Of a stretch of DNA of 64,000 nucleotides, positions 29,101 to 35,580 are shown one piece after another. The position numbers were made by a program, and so were the translations under genes. Under the pieces are notes generated by a model. The model was not told where the DNA came from and did no database searches. It saw only the letters and a list, made by a program, of their open reading frames with translations. Numbering within the stretch: the first letter of the stretch is position 1; the number at the start of each line of letters is the position of its first letter. Origin of the DNA: Aselliscus stoliczkanus (Eukaryota > Chordata > Mammalia > Chiroptera > Hipposideridae); the NCBI GenBank assembly GCA_033961575.1, contig CM066739.1:70432559-70496558 (forward strand), in the 5' to 3' direction.

Positions 29101-32100
29101 TTGTAAGGGGAAACAATGATACACGCCTTCTAAATCAGGGTGAGGATTCAATAAAACAATATGATGTAAGGGCTTAGCATCTAAGAGACACTCAATAAAT
29201 TGAAGCAACTAATACTATAATGATAATTATTATCTGTGTTCATATTATCTTCTGCTTTTAATTATAAACATAAACCCATGACTTGCCTTATTTACCTTGT
29301 ATCCTCGAGAGATACTCATCATAATGCCTGGCACCTAAAATAAATACGCAATAAAATTTTCATGAATGATTTTTAAGATGTCACTGTCTTACCGGCTGGA
29401 ACTGTTGAAGAGTTTAATGTGGTAGGAAGAGGGGAAAGCAAGGGTCAGGATACGAGACCTGGAGGCAGGGATCCTGACCGTGGAGAATCTCTATACAATG
29501 TGTGTCCAGCCAAACAGTGTGGCTACATGCTGTACTCTTAAACTGCTCCTTTGATCTGCAAGGAACATGCCATCTGAGATTTCCTTTCTAGGACCTAGTC
29601 GGTTCAGCTATCACAGGAAAATGTACTGTTATGCAGCCTCACTCATTCAAGTTATTAATTCTGTAGGTATAGTCTAAGGACCTGTTGTGTGTCAGTATAT
29701 TCGGCATATGTCAATGATGCATAATAACAAGCTTTTAAAATTCATTCTCAATTATTTAAAATGTTAAATATTAAATGTTAATTACAATGAGGGAAAGCAT
29801 ATATCCAGAAGAACTGGTACTTAATTCTATTTTTTTATTTTTGGGGAACAGTGCATTTTTCCAGGACTCATCAGCTCCAAGTCATGTACTTGTTTCAAAT
29901 TAGTTGTGGAGGGCTTATCTCAGTGGCCTGCGTGGGGATCGAACTGGCAACGTGGTGTTATGAGCACTGTGCTCTAACCAACTGAGCTAACCGGCAGTCC
30001 CTTATTTCCTTTTTTTTTTTAATTACAAATTTGGGGAGGGGAACAGTGTTGGGGAATTGGGGAGGGGGCCAGCCAAGTTGTTGTTCTTCAGTCTTAGTTG
30101 TGGAGGGCACCAGTTGCCATCTGGGTGCTGTGTTCAATCTTAGTTGCAGGTGGGCATAGCCAGCATCCCATGTGGGAGTCAAACCCCGAAGCCTTACTGT
30201 TAAGAGCGCGTGCTCTATCCACTGAGCCATCCAGGCGGCAGCTCAGCTCAAGGTGCTAAGTTCAGTCTTAGTGGCAGGCTGGTGTAGCCCACCATCAAAC
30301 AGGCAATCTTGTTGTTAAGAGCATGTGCTCTCACCAGCTGAGCCATCCTGCCACCTGTTGGCAGCTCAGTGGCAGCTCAGCTCAGGTGCAGCCTCACTGG
30401 CCCATGTGGGAATCGAACCAGCCGCCCTGTTGCTCAGAGCTCACACTCTTAAGCTAACTCTTAATCAACTGAGCCACTTGGCTGGCCCACTTAAATTCTT
30501 TATTTATATTTATCATCATGATCAGCTTGTCTAGGTTAAAGTCTTTATCTTTTTAAAACTAATTTAGAAGCTTATTAGGTATCATGGCCTAATATATTAG
30601 ACCCCAATTTATCTTCCTTTAATGCTGCCTGTAATCTCTTTCCATCTTGTTTCTCCATTAATTCAACATATATTAATCAAGTATCTACTGTGCCAGGTAG
30701 TGTAATAAGAACTAGGAATATAACCATTCACAAAACAAAAAGAACAGGAAAAATTTTGGAGTGCTTAATATAAGCTAAATAGTTCTCCCTCAAATATTTC
30801 ACATTCATAACTAGCTGAGGAGGTAGGTCTTTTTATTTATATGTGAAGAAACAAGTCATGGATTATTTAGGGAGGTCGCTGGAAGTCACACAGTATGTGA
30901 GGAGCTGAGATGCAACCACAGGTTTTTTCCACTCTTTCCTAACTTTTGAACCATCTAGCTCTCAAGCAGGAGTATTTCCTAGTGTTCCCCAGAAACAGCC
31001 TCCTTTCCAGCCTGGCCAATTTCCAGATGTTTCCTATACATGCCATTACCTTCTATCTAGCCTTTTTACAGGATTATCCTTCTACTGAGAATACCCAGTC
31101 TTTCCATCCCTTATAAAATCCTGCCTGTCCTTCAACTTAAATCAAGTCTCATTATTCCTATGTGTTGAAATTTATCCTGTTTAATTCAACCTTCAATGAT
31201 AACTTTCTGCACATTCATTAATTTTACAAATATTTATTGTTCCCCTACTGTGCTCTGAGTGCTGGGATAAAAAATGACAAGACTTAAAAGGTCCCTGTGT
31301 TCATGACACTTTGGCTTTTATTGGGAAGGCAGACATTAGTCAGCAAATTCACAATCATTTAGGCCACAATATCTTCTATGTTTTTAGATTTTTAATTTTT
31401 ATTTCTCTCTCAAACTATACTATAACTTCCCCTTTTAGCTCATTTTAAATTTTCTATTGTGGGAATTCAATATTTGCTTGTGGATTACGTCTAATCTCAC
31501 ATTTCTAAATTTGTTCCTTTTTGGGAGACAATCACATTTTATGAACTTCATTTTCTTATTATCTGCCTTTATTGTCAAAGAATTAAAGGTTCTTGATCAA
31601 CAAATTAGGAGGCTCTTGAATGGCACAAGTGAAAGATTACAAGGGTCATCTTTAGGGATGGGCAGTGGGGATGGAGAAGGTTGAGATATGAGGGCAGTTG
31701 CTAGGATAACACTGATAGGAAGGATTTGAAATCTCAATCAGGGGATTGAATGGTACAAGCACTACTGAAGATTACTCCTAATTGAAAAAAAAACAAAAAC
31801 AGGAAAATTCAAATATGACACATTGCCTTTTTGGATACTTCTAGTTGTACCATGTTTCATGCTGAAGGTTTGAATTTAGCAACTGATATAGTAATGAGTT
31901 TAGCCTTTTCTGCTTGTATCACAGGATTATAGGTCACAGCAAATCGGTATTTTTTTGCAGTAATCTGAAAAAAACCTGGTTAATAGTTTCATAGTGTTAA
32001 TATGCCACCTAGTGGTTCAACTTGCTCATTCTGATTGGTGATGATTTGGGTTTTTCAGAGTTACAAGTATAAATATTCCTTTCCTTTTATAAGAATGGCC

Positions 32101-33092
32101 TGTTTACTAGAAATAACTGCCAAGATCCAATTGTGGTAAATCTATTAGTTATTGATATTGATGTTGCTGATCTTTTGTGCTCGTGAATTTATTATAAAGT
32201 AATCGACAGCAGTTATTATCAGTATCATTTCCACTGTGGTCTTTTACCTTTTAAAACCTTTTAGGTGTTTGAAAAGTAAATAGCTGATATTTATTTTACC
32301 TGCATACTTCTCTGTAATGGGGGTTGATGTGTCACGTTGCTCTGGTAAAGGAGAAACCAACTGAAAACCTGCTGACAAGATCTCTAGAAAGTTGGGGAAA
32401 TTTATATTAAAAGATGCCATAGTAGGACATGTTTGATCACAAAATTGATTTTCTGGATTTTATCAAATAATGTCCTCACTATTGGCAATACATAGTGTTT
32501 TATTTCTAGTAAACTTTACAGCCTCACATCTAATTTAAAGCCCCTAAATTCCCTCACATATATGGTCAGTTTAAAAATAACAATAAATAGATGCTACTTA
32601 TGGAATGTTTCCTATGGGCCAGGTATTATGCAAAATACTTTTTATAAATGATCTTCAATCTCTATAAAATCTAACATTAGTACTATTATTCCCATTTTAA
32701 AGAAGAAGAAACAGCCTCAAGGGTTTACATTTATTCCCCTTGATCTCACACAACCAAGAAATTGTGCCTGGAAGGCCCTTGGTCAGGGTTTCCTCCTTAG
32801 GCCTGAAGCCTTTTCTGTCACCATAGAATTATGTTTCCCTTACTCATGGGTACTTATAAGACTCAGTAACATCTGAGCCAATTTCCCCAGAAGACAATTA
32901 TTTATATACAAGTCACAAACTTTCCACCATGTAAGTGCACGGTGGAAAGTTCACGAACTTAATTGTCCCACTTCTTATCTATATCTATATCGATATAGAT
33001 ATATCTATATCGATAGAGATATCTATATCGATATAGATATAGATATATGAATGATGTGTGTGTGTGTGTGTGTGTACACACATATACATATT

Positions 33093-33145
<53 letters not shown>

Positions 33146-33776
33146 CACATATTGGGTTGTCAGAAGTCATGACGCATTTTTGCAATGAAAAACGTAGAAA
33201 AAATACATCATGACTTTTCCGACAACCCAATATATACACATTTATATATTTTACAACTCATAATGCAAATAAAGGTGTCACATTCCTGTGATAAATCCCC
33301 GTTCCCTAATACAACTGCCTGTTGTTTAAAGTTACTATTAGAGAATAGAGGGGTCTGCATATTGGGCCTGACATAAAGCCACAGAATATTCCATGCATGT
33401 TAGCACCACTCAGATCATACATCTCTCTCCTTCAGGCACTGGGCCCAGCTCGCCCCGTGAGATTGGATGTGGGAAGGGGAAATCCCCTCTGTGCACACAT
33501 CTCCAGAGTGGCTCAGAGATTTCTTTCTCTATTTCCAAAAGAATAGTGAAATAAAAAGATCAGTTTGATTTTTGTCTTGACCAAACAAATGCTTAAGTGA
33601 GTTTGGAGCTGCATGAATTGTACATCTTTTTCCTCTGTTTGCAGGTGGTAAAGAACGCCATCGTTGAAAGCATCGAATACAGAAGGCAGAATCCATCTCG
33701 TTGTTCTGTTTCCCTCAGCAACGTTGAGGCAAGAAGATTCTTCAACAAGGAGTTTCTAAGCAAACCCACAGCATAG
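2322..33776 (+). CDS. PLA2G4A: PLA2G4A, cytosolic phospholipase A2 alpha, 3' eight coding exons (spliced; 5' part outside window)
   Basis: The spliced CDS is 2322-2459, 2549-2641, 5046-5117, 9822-10064, 16623-16807, 23958-24153, 25651-25808, 33645-33776 (1217 nt). It gives 404 full codons plus the last two bases of a split Asp codon, with the stop included. The enzyme is a Ca2+-triggered, group IVA phospholipase that releases arachidonate from the sn-2 position of membrane phospholipids and feeds prostaglandin and leukotriene synthesis. The window encodes the C-terminal half of the catalytic alpha/beta domain and its cap/lid. Counting back from the stop with a 749-aa total, the sequence shows the PIP2-site lysines K488, K541, K543, K544, the MAPK site S505 (in SP), CaMKII site S515, catalytic D549 (in [13 protein letters not shown]), R566 and S727. 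All intron borders are GT-AG and there is no frameshift or premature stop. The N-terminal C2 domain and Ser228 are not in the window. Confidence 0.97.
2460..2548 (+). other. Very short intron of PLA2G4A (89 bp)
   Basis: It has a GTAAGT donor and a TTTATTTTAG acceptor. At 89 bp it is near the lower limit for mammalian introns, while the other introns here are 1.5 to 7.8 kb. Confidence 0.95.
2549..2641 (+). CDS. PLA2G4A: PLA2G4A coding exon b
   Basis: This 93-bp exon encodes Gly391 (split) to Leu421 and the first base of Glu422, reading [16 protein letters not shown] followed by an [14 protein letters not shown] stretch. The acceptor is 'attttag' and the donor G|gtactg. In cPLA2-alpha this leads into the flexible lid and acidic loop. 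It lies only 89 bp after the preceding exon. Confidence 0.95.
   Translation: MSGAVPFLYCSTESWEFPAHKIKVPQWRKN
2642..5045 (+). other. PLA2G4A intron
   Basis: This 2.4-kb AT-rich intron contains one tRNA-derived SINE (4256-4400). Nothing else recognisable was seen; open frames around 3019-3237 have no coding character. Confidence 0.8.
4256..4400 (+). mobile_element. tRNA-derived SINE (VES-like), sense
   Basis: It starts 'ggggccggctgagtggctcagttgg' with a tRNA-like A box ('ggctcagttggttaagagc') and B box ('ggttcgattcc'). A short 'gagctgagctgctgctgagctg' body and an A-rich tail at 4391-4400 follow. Confidence 0.8.
5046..5117 (+). CDS. PLA2G4A: PLA2G4A coding exon c (acidic serine-rich loop)
   Basis: This 72-bp exon is flanked by 'ttccacag' and G|gtaaga. 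It encodes residues 422-446, [25 protein letters not shown]. The run of serines and aspartates is the disordered loop of the cap domain that carries reported phosphoserines. S437 is at 5090-5092. Confidence 0.95.
6768..7930 (-). mobile_element. Older L1 (L1MA/L1MB-like) 3' end, antisense
   Basis: Starting 'agactttattttttagagtag', the sequence is the complement of an L1M-type 3' UTR ('gattcacagcaaaattgagc', 'tacagagagttcc', 'cacatcattattacccaaag'). ORF2 C-terminal coding sequence follows on the minus strand up to about 7930 (complement of 'aatatattttctcccagtcaatggcttg'-like sequence). The frames are decayed. A (CA)n run sits inside the 3' UTR. Confidence 0.82.
6848..6891. repeat. (CA)n microsatellite
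   Basis: About 22 uninterrupted CA units lie within the L1 3' UTR. Confidence 0.97.
8250..8303. repeat. Imperfect (GAT)n tract
   Basis: Repeated gatgatgat/ggtgatgatgat units. They account for the Asp-rich reading frame seen there, which is not a gene. Confidence 0.9.
8454..8496. repeat. (GT)n microsatellite
   Basis: About 21 GT units. It is complementary to the (AC)n array at 8623-8659. Confidence 0.97.
8623..8659. repeat. (AC)n microsatellite
   Basis: About 18 AC units run directly up to the poly(T) side of the antisense SINE that follows. Confidence 0.97.
8660..8790 (-). mobile_element. tRNA-derived SINE ('cactggccctca' type), antisense
   Basis: A T-rich tail leads into 'gagggcagtgtcactggccctcac'. 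The complement of a tRNA-like head then follows, with the stem 'gctggcttcccaagccagc', ending 'cggccagccg'. It lies against the (AC)n array, with 'cacacac' on both sides. Confidence 0.88.
8960..9175 (+). mobile_element. MIR SINE
   Basis: The MIR order is clear: 'actagcatttattaag', 'gggccaagcactttcctaag', 'tcctcacaacaaccctatgaag', 'gaggaaatgcaggctgagaaaggtta' and 'gaatccaggcagtctgat'. Confidence 0.85.
9822..10064 (+). CDS. PLA2G4A: PLA2G4A coding exon d (cap domain, S505 MAPK site)
   Basis: This 243-bp exon encodes residues 446-527. It contains [10 protein letters not shown] (Trp464), [26 protein letters not shown] and an acidic tail. K488 (PIP2 binding) is at 9947-9949. S505, the ERK/p38 site known to raise activity, is codon 9998-10000 and is followed by Pro, so the SP motif is kept. 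S515 lies in ESLDEDE. The region after PLSP reads FRNFATQES, more variable than the rest. The donor is G|gtcagt, a weaker-looking donor than its neighbours. Reading through it would add only GQYTK before a stop. Confidence 0.96.
14131..14267. mobile_element. Short Tigger-like (TcMar) MITE, copy 1
   Basis: It begins 'cagtaatacctttgtttg' and ends in the diverged inverted complement '..cgcaaaccaagtatag', flanked by TA. The middle shares 'attgcaagacatcgctc', 'gtttacc' and 'attagaaatgtttgct' with the better preserved copy at 53657-53812. Confidence 0.72.
14684..14721. repeat. (GT)n microsatellite, interrupted
   Basis: A GT run with one GC interruption, preceded by 'gcgc'. Confidence 0.95.
15690..16085 (+). 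mobile_element. LINE-2 3' end, sense
   Basis: The L2 3' motif order is visible: 'ttagggcctttgctctagctcttccctttccctgga', 'tcttagagaggcctgtcc', 'cagtaccctcttcttttcttca', 'gcacctagaagaatgcctg', and an end like 'gctgaatgtg'. Confidence 0.7.
16320..16497 (+). mobile_element. MIR SINE
   Basis: 'gggcctgggctaagtaat', 'cattgtcttcatccttgcagcacc', 'ttacagatgaacaaactaag' and 'atgctggactcatgcccagatctc' follow the MIR order. It ends about 125 bp before the catalytic exon. Confidence 0.7.
16623..16807 (+). CDS. PLA2G4A: PLA2G4A coding exon e (catalytic Asp549)
   Basis: This 185-bp exon encodes residues 527-588. DVKSKK carries the PIP2-site lysines 541, 543 and 544 (K541 at 16664-16666). [35 protein letters not shown] follows. 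Asp549 of the Ser-Asp dyad is codon 16688-16690 and Arg566 is codon 16739-16741. The acceptor lies after a long pyrimidine tract and 'ttttaaag'; the donor is AAG|gtaagg. The exon appears completely conserved in the motifs that define group IV PLA2. Confidence 0.97.
17248..17353 (+). mobile_element. tRNA-derived SINE ('cactggccctca' type), sense
   Basis: Head 'gggccggccgagtggtgcag', stem 'gctggcttgggatgccagc', B box 'gttcgggtccc', body 'gagggccagtgacactgccctc', then an A tail. Flanks 'aaccacttga' and 'aacacttaa' look like a diverged target-site duplication. Confidence 0.9.
17760..17812. repeat. (CA)n microsatellite
   Basis: About 26 uninterrupted CA units. Confidence 0.97.
18153..18316 (+). 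mobile_element. Young tRNA-derived SINE with perfect 14-bp target-site duplication
   Basis: The SINE body (18167-18302) has head 'ggccggctgagtggcgcggtgg', stem 'gctggcctcggaagccagc', the 'ggccagtgacactgccctc' body and a long A-rich tail with C and G interruptions. The duplication AAAACATAATGTTG occurs at 18153-18166 and 18303-18316 without mismatch, which marks a recent insertion. Confidence 0.95.
18643..18774 (+). mobile_element. Tc1/mariner-type MITE, internally deleted copy
   Basis: TA-flanked, with inverted ends 'cagagggtgccaaag' and the complement of 'ccaggggtgtcaaa'. It shares 'acacattttaagaaaggaaa' and 'ataacaaaagatgaatac.agtcac' with the copies at 41371-41606 (inverted) and 60316-60548. 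Roughly 100 bp of the middle is missing. Confidence 0.82.
20466..20862 (-). mobile_element. MaLR-type LTR (MLT1/MST-like), antisense
   Basis: The complement of the MaLR LTR order is visible: 'cagttctagaagccagaagttgaaatcaa', 'ccagcttctggtagttcc', 'cagtcttcatatggccttctctgtgt', 'cctctttccaattaaggttatattcacaa' and 'gggttagggcatggatttgt'. It is an old non-coding remnant. A 23-bp motif around 20476-20519 is duplicated in tandem. Confidence 0.62.
21608..21739 (+). repeat. Local direct duplication, copy 1
   Basis: About 130 bp from 'aaacactagcaagttctttt' to 'tagacaagaaataaca' recurs at 22139-22269 in the same orientation with roughly 90% identity by eye. Confidence 0.85.
22139..22269 (+). repeat. 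Local direct duplication, copy 2
   Basis: The second copy starts 'taaacactagtaagctctttt' and ends 'tagacaagaaataaca'. It shares a central 'attgattcacagtgtgaac' plus the following 'ttttggttttatttt' with copy 1. Confidence 0.85.
22600..22760 (+). mobile_element. MIR SINE remnant
   Basis: 'catctcatttaaccctcacagcaatcc', 'attttacagtggtagcaaatgagatgctgag' and the end at 'gcctacgatt' follow the MIR order. Confidence 0.6.
22845..22990 (+). mobile_element. MIR SINE remnant
   Basis: 'atcttatgagctatgtattattag', 'cttattttatacttcaggacattgagtg', 'tttgccaaggtcccatagctagta' and 'tcaggcaatctgacccc' match the MIR 3' half. Confidence 0.7.
23096..23142. repeat. (GT)n microsatellite
   Basis: About 23 GT units, then 'ttgcgtgtttgcttgc'. 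Confidence 0.97.
23958..24153 (+). CDS. PLA2G4A: PLA2G4A coding exon f
   Basis: This 196-bp exon (acceptor 'tccatag', donor G|gtacgt) encodes residues 589-654. The sequence is [39 protein letters not shown]..., then [22 protein letters not shown]. It is C-terminal catalytic-domain core, and the short HDVDT stretch is the least conserved part. Confidence 0.96.
24154..25650 (+). other. PLA2G4A intron (1.5 kb)
   Basis: A segment of about 470 bp (25030-25500) looks like an old interspersed repeat: 'ggttcccccagaagcaggtgctgag', 'ggtttatttgggtgaatttaggga', 'gactgctgcctggggcagag' and 'gcacacagaaattctcaccca'. I cannot name its family. The rest is unremarkable. Confidence 0.55.
25651..25808 (+). CDS. 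PLA2G4A: PLA2G4A coding exon g
   Basis: This 158-bp exon (acceptor 'atatttag', donor GAT|gtgagt) encodes residues 654-706. The sequence is [52 protein letters not shown]. The intron falls between codons at its 3' end. Confidence 0.96.
26600..27600 (-). mobile_element. LTR-like block of an endogenous retrovirus, antisense, with internal tandem repeats
   Basis: Read on the minus strand, an AATAAA (complement 26698-26703) is followed by a U5-like stretch. On the far side lie three imperfect copies of a 70-100 bp unit (from about 26701, 26771 and 26872) sharing 'attagaagag..tacactccaaag' and 'gagcgggcc'. Repeats upstream of a poly(A) signal fit a U3/R region. No gag, pol or env coding sequence is present. 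The outer ends and a target-site duplication could not be fixed. Confidence 0.5.
27740..27962 (-). mobile_element. MIR SINE, antisense
   Basis: 'taaataagttacttaagtattttgggcctcagtttgctcatctctaaaacagg'-type order (split motifs 'gggcctcagtttgctcatc' and 'taaaacaggtgtaac') is the complement of the MIR core. It ends with 'actcaataaac'. Confidence 0.75.
28275..28423 (-). mobile_element. tRNA-derived SINE with 14-bp target-site duplication, antisense
   Basis: The body (28289-28409) reads T/G-rich tail, 'gagagcagtcactggccctcat', then the complement of the tRNA-like head with 'gctggcttcccaggccagc', ending 'ctcggccggcc'. The duplication ACCAAGAAGACGTG (28275-28288) recurs as ACCAAGAAGACATG (28410-28423). 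Confidence 0.93.
28985..29210 (-). mobile_element. MIR SINE, antisense
   Basis: 'ctctggagtcagaccagattgggtg', 'ggtcttgggcatgttgggta', 'ccttccccatttgtaagggg', 'aggattcaataaaacaatatg' and 'gacactcaataaattg' are the complement of MIR in full order. Confidence 0.82.
29290..29370 (+). mobile_element. LINE-2 3' terminus fragment
   Basis: 'cataatgcctggcacctaaaataaatacgcaataaaattttcatgaatga' type ending matches the L2 3' terminus. Confidence 0.5.
29829..30488 (-). mobile_element. Compound tRNA-derived SINE (three tRNA-like heads) with a second SINE in its tail, antisense
   Basis: The distal part (about 30001-30488) has a T-rich tail, 'ggggaacagtgttgggg', 'gttgttcttcagtcttagttgtggagggc', then three separate tRNA-like complements (30167-30239, 30296-30352, 30402-30488), each with 'gagcgcgtgctct'-like and 'ctgagcca' boxes. 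A simpler SINE (about 29839-30000, 'ggggaacagtgcatttttcc' to 'ctgagctaaccggcagtccc') sits in its tail. Flanks 'acttaattct' (29819-29828) and 'acttaaattct' (30489-30499) may be the outer duplication. Confidence 0.75.
30755..30925 (+). mobile_element. MIR SINE remnant
   Basis: 'ggagtgcttaatataagctaaatag', 'catagctgaggaggtagg'-like centre and 'ggaagtcacacagtatgtgaggagctgagatgcaacc' match MIR order. Confidence 0.6.
31210..31320 (-). mobile_element. LINE-2 fragment
   Basis: 'tttacaaatatttattgttcccctactgtgctctgagtgctggga' type sequence, complement of an L2 3' end. Confidence 0.5.
32590..32790 (+). mobile_element. MIR SINE
   Basis: 'tgtttcctatgggccaggtattatgc', 'tattattcccattttaaagaagaagaaac' and 'ctcacacaaccaagaa' follow the MIR order. 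Confidence 0.65.
32893..32967. mobile_element. Palindromic MITE-like element
   Basis: 'gacaattatttata..' to 'ctttccacc' is mirrored as the inverted complement by 'ggtggaaagttcacgaac' then 'ttaattgtc', with a short 'atgtaagtgcac' loop. The end resembles the edge of the mariner remnant at 43731 ('agacaactaagttggtgaac'), so it may be a non-autonomous relative. A TA duplication is not evident. Confidence 0.5.
32975..33048. repeat. AT-rich palindromic array (ATCTATATCGATATAGAT-type units)
   Basis: About three units of 'atctatatcgatatagatat' lie head to tail. Each is self-complementary around a TATCGATA centre. Confidence 0.9.
33054..33147. repeat. (GT)n and (TA)n compound microsatellite
   Basis: GT runs at about 33055-33075 and 33095-33128 are separated by 'acacacatatacatattggg', then (TA)n follows at 33128-33144. 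Confidence 0.92.
33152..33230. mobile_element. 79-bp palindromic mariner MITE (MADE1-like), copy 1
   Basis: TA-flanked (33150-33151, 33231-33232). Left end 'ttgggttgtcagaagtcatg' is matched by right end 'catgacttttccgacaaccc' as an inverted complement. The two arms, with centre 'cgcatttttgcaatgaaaaacg', make an almost complete hairpin. The size and layout match MADE1-type elements, which gave rise to human miR-548 genes. Confidence 0.88.
33645..33776 (+). CDS. PLA2G4A: PLA2G4A last coding exon with stop codon
   Basis: After 'ctgtttgcag' the exon encodes residues 707-749: [43 protein letters not shown], then TAG at 33774-33776. Ser727 (codon 33705-33707), a reported MNK1/PRAK-type phosphosite in the C-terminal tail, is present in RCSVS. 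The penultimate residue is Thr where human has Lys. Confidence 0.97.
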   Translation: MVKNAIVESIEYRRQNPSRCSVSLSNVEARRFFNKEFLSKPTA

Positions 33777-34235
33777 TTTGTGTACTGGAAAGGGCAGCCA
33801 TTTGTGCTGCTAAGGCAGTTTAAAATTCCATGACAACTGGATTTAAAAGCAGAGTATAGATTTTAGTACCGAGCACACACACAAGAAACTGGCTGATACT
33901 CCAAACTGCAGTTATTTCGCTGCATGAGAATAATACCCTTAGAAGTTTGTTAGGTTAACAGATAATGCTGATTATATAACAATATTCTCAGCTACATTTT
34001 CTATCAGTATGAATTTCCTGATGCAAATGTATTTTTAGTCATTCTTCACCAACCTCTTTTTTAAAAGTGTGGCTTCTTTTTAGAATGTTTAACATTGCAA
34101 TTTCATTAAGTAAGACTTTGCATTGTGTGAATATTGTTCACTGACTGGATTTATTCATGCCAAGAGACAACACTATTTTTATTTATATATACATTTCTAC
34201 GTATACAAAATAAATACATCTGTATGCAAATTAGC
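33777..34235 (+). other. PLA2G4A: PLA2G4A 3' UTR (approximate end)
   Basis: The AT-rich sequence follows the stop codon up to just past the poly(A) signal. AUUUA pentamers occur at 34149-34153 and 34181-34185, so AU-rich-element decay is possible, as reported for cPLA2 mRNA. The true cleavage site is not visible and is placed 15-25 bp after the hexamer. Confidence 0.75.
34209..34214 (+). terminator. PLA2G4A: Poly(A) signal AATAAA of PLA2G4A
   Basis: A canonical AATAAA lies 433 bp after the stop codon. A T-rich, GT-containing stretch follows from about 34245, as expected for a downstream element. Longer 3' UTR forms cannot be excluded. Confidence 0.75.
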
Positions 34236-34730
34236 ATGAAATAACTGAGTTTTATTATTTTTTATGAGATCTTGCACTGTTCCTATGAGATATTCTCAAC
34301 TTCATGGCTTTCCAACACAAAAGTTGTTCATCCTCAACTCAAATGTGAAATGTATCAATTTAAATAATGGTTATTTTTCTTAAAAGAGAAAGTGTGTATT
34401 AATTATTGAGCAAATGGTATATATTTATTCAGCAAGTAGATTTAAAAAGTAACCACTTTTAGTTTAACATTTTACTTTGCTGATATTATCCTAGACCGTG
34501 TGTCTCCCAGAGAGCACTGGAGAAAAATCCAGAAGAATGTCAAGGGCTGAATATGCAAGACTTGTGTTAGGGACAGTCTATATTGCAAGACTGACATCTC
34601 AGTTACTGTTGTACTACTAAGGTTTAGGGTTATTATTCCAAACATAAGGGCTTCCTCATTCTTCTTTCTTTGAATTACTTTTCTTTAAGTTCTCTATTCA
34701 TTTGTCTTCTTTTATCTCACCTTTCATTTA

Positions 34731-35125
34731 TGGGGGAGGAACAAACTTTCCTCTACCCTCAAGGTTCTTCTGGCAAGCCTAATAATCAGACATGAGACAG
34801 ATAAGCAAGAGAAAATAACCAAATTTAATACATACATATGTATGGGAACTCCACAAAAATGAGCGAGTCAGAGGCACTCAAGGTTCAGAGATAAAAAGAA
34901 AGACTTCCTGAGCTAGGGATGAGGTAAGATGCCTTGAGGACTTCTGATCATTGCAGGATGATAAGAAGTTCTTAGTAAATAGAAGTTTGCCCTGCCCTTG
35001 TAGATAGACCAAAAATAGTTACCTCTGATAATTTTTTATGGGCAGGGCTTCTAATTCAAATTCTTCTAGGTAGTTAAGGAGGGGGCCATGGAGGGGAGGC
35101 AGGGAGGGTGGGCAGAAGTTTCTCA
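34731..35125 (-). mobile_element. Solo LTR-like element, antisense
   Basis: On the minus strand it would start 'tgagaaacttctgcccacc' and end '..gaggaaagtttgttcctcccccata'. A late AATTTAATAC/attaaattt region and 'ctgtctcatgtctgatt' precede a pyrimidine-rich 3' end, as in an R-U5. It has no coding capacity and no clear target-site duplication. Confidence 0.5.
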
Positions 35126-35400
35126 TGAGTCTGTGTGGCTAAAGTTACCTTTAGCTCCAAACAATCTGCACACCACAGGCACATCTTGAGGTACCTCATT
35201 CTGGAACCCCACACATTCACATTTCTTCATGTAAGGAAAGACTAAAAACAGAAATGAAAAAGAAGAGAACCCTTGAAAGTTCATTCTTTCATTGGTTGAT
35301 TTATGCATATGACCAATGAGTGCCCCCTGCAAGCCATCTGGCATGTTGCAGGACCTGGGGATACAGCAGTAGACAACACTGACAAAAGTGCCCATCCTTA

Positions 35401-35516
35401 AGGACCTTACGGTTTATTTTATTTTATTTTTTTTTGAGGGCAGTGTCACTGGCCCTCATATGTGGGACCGAACCGGGACCAACCACCACGCCACTCGGCG
35501 GTCCCTAGGACCTTAC
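35401..35516 (-). mobile_element. tRNA-derived SINE with 10-bp target-site duplication and deleted stem, antisense
   Basis: The body (35411-35506) has a T tail, 'gagggcagtgtcactggccctcatatgtgggaccgaaccggga', then 'ccaaccaccacgccactcggcggtccc'. The 'ggccgctggcttcccaagccagcgctt' part of the other copies is missing, a loss of about 25 bp from the anticodon-stem region. AGGACCTTAC flanks it at 35401-35410 and 35507-35516. Confidence 0.92.
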
Positions 35517-35580
35517 ATTTTAATGGAGGTGACCAATGATAAACAAGACAAATGAGTTTCTAGAATGTTAGTGATAAGTG

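Larger units (their letters stand above)
25809..33644 (+). other. PLA2G4A last intron (7.8 kb)
   Basis: It contains an LTR-like block (about 26600-27600), MIRs, a SINE at 28289-28409, nested or compound SINEs (29829-30488), L2 pieces, a palindromic MITE (32893-32967), an unusual AT-rich palindromic array, GT and TA microsatellites and a mariner MITE (33152-33230). 25809-26590 and 31330-32590 show nothing recognisable. Confidence 0.8.

Noticed and set aside
30167..30488. Possible tRNA genes
   Set aside because: A and B boxes are present, but the stems are mismatched, the acceptor arm is absent and the sequence continues into SINE bodies.
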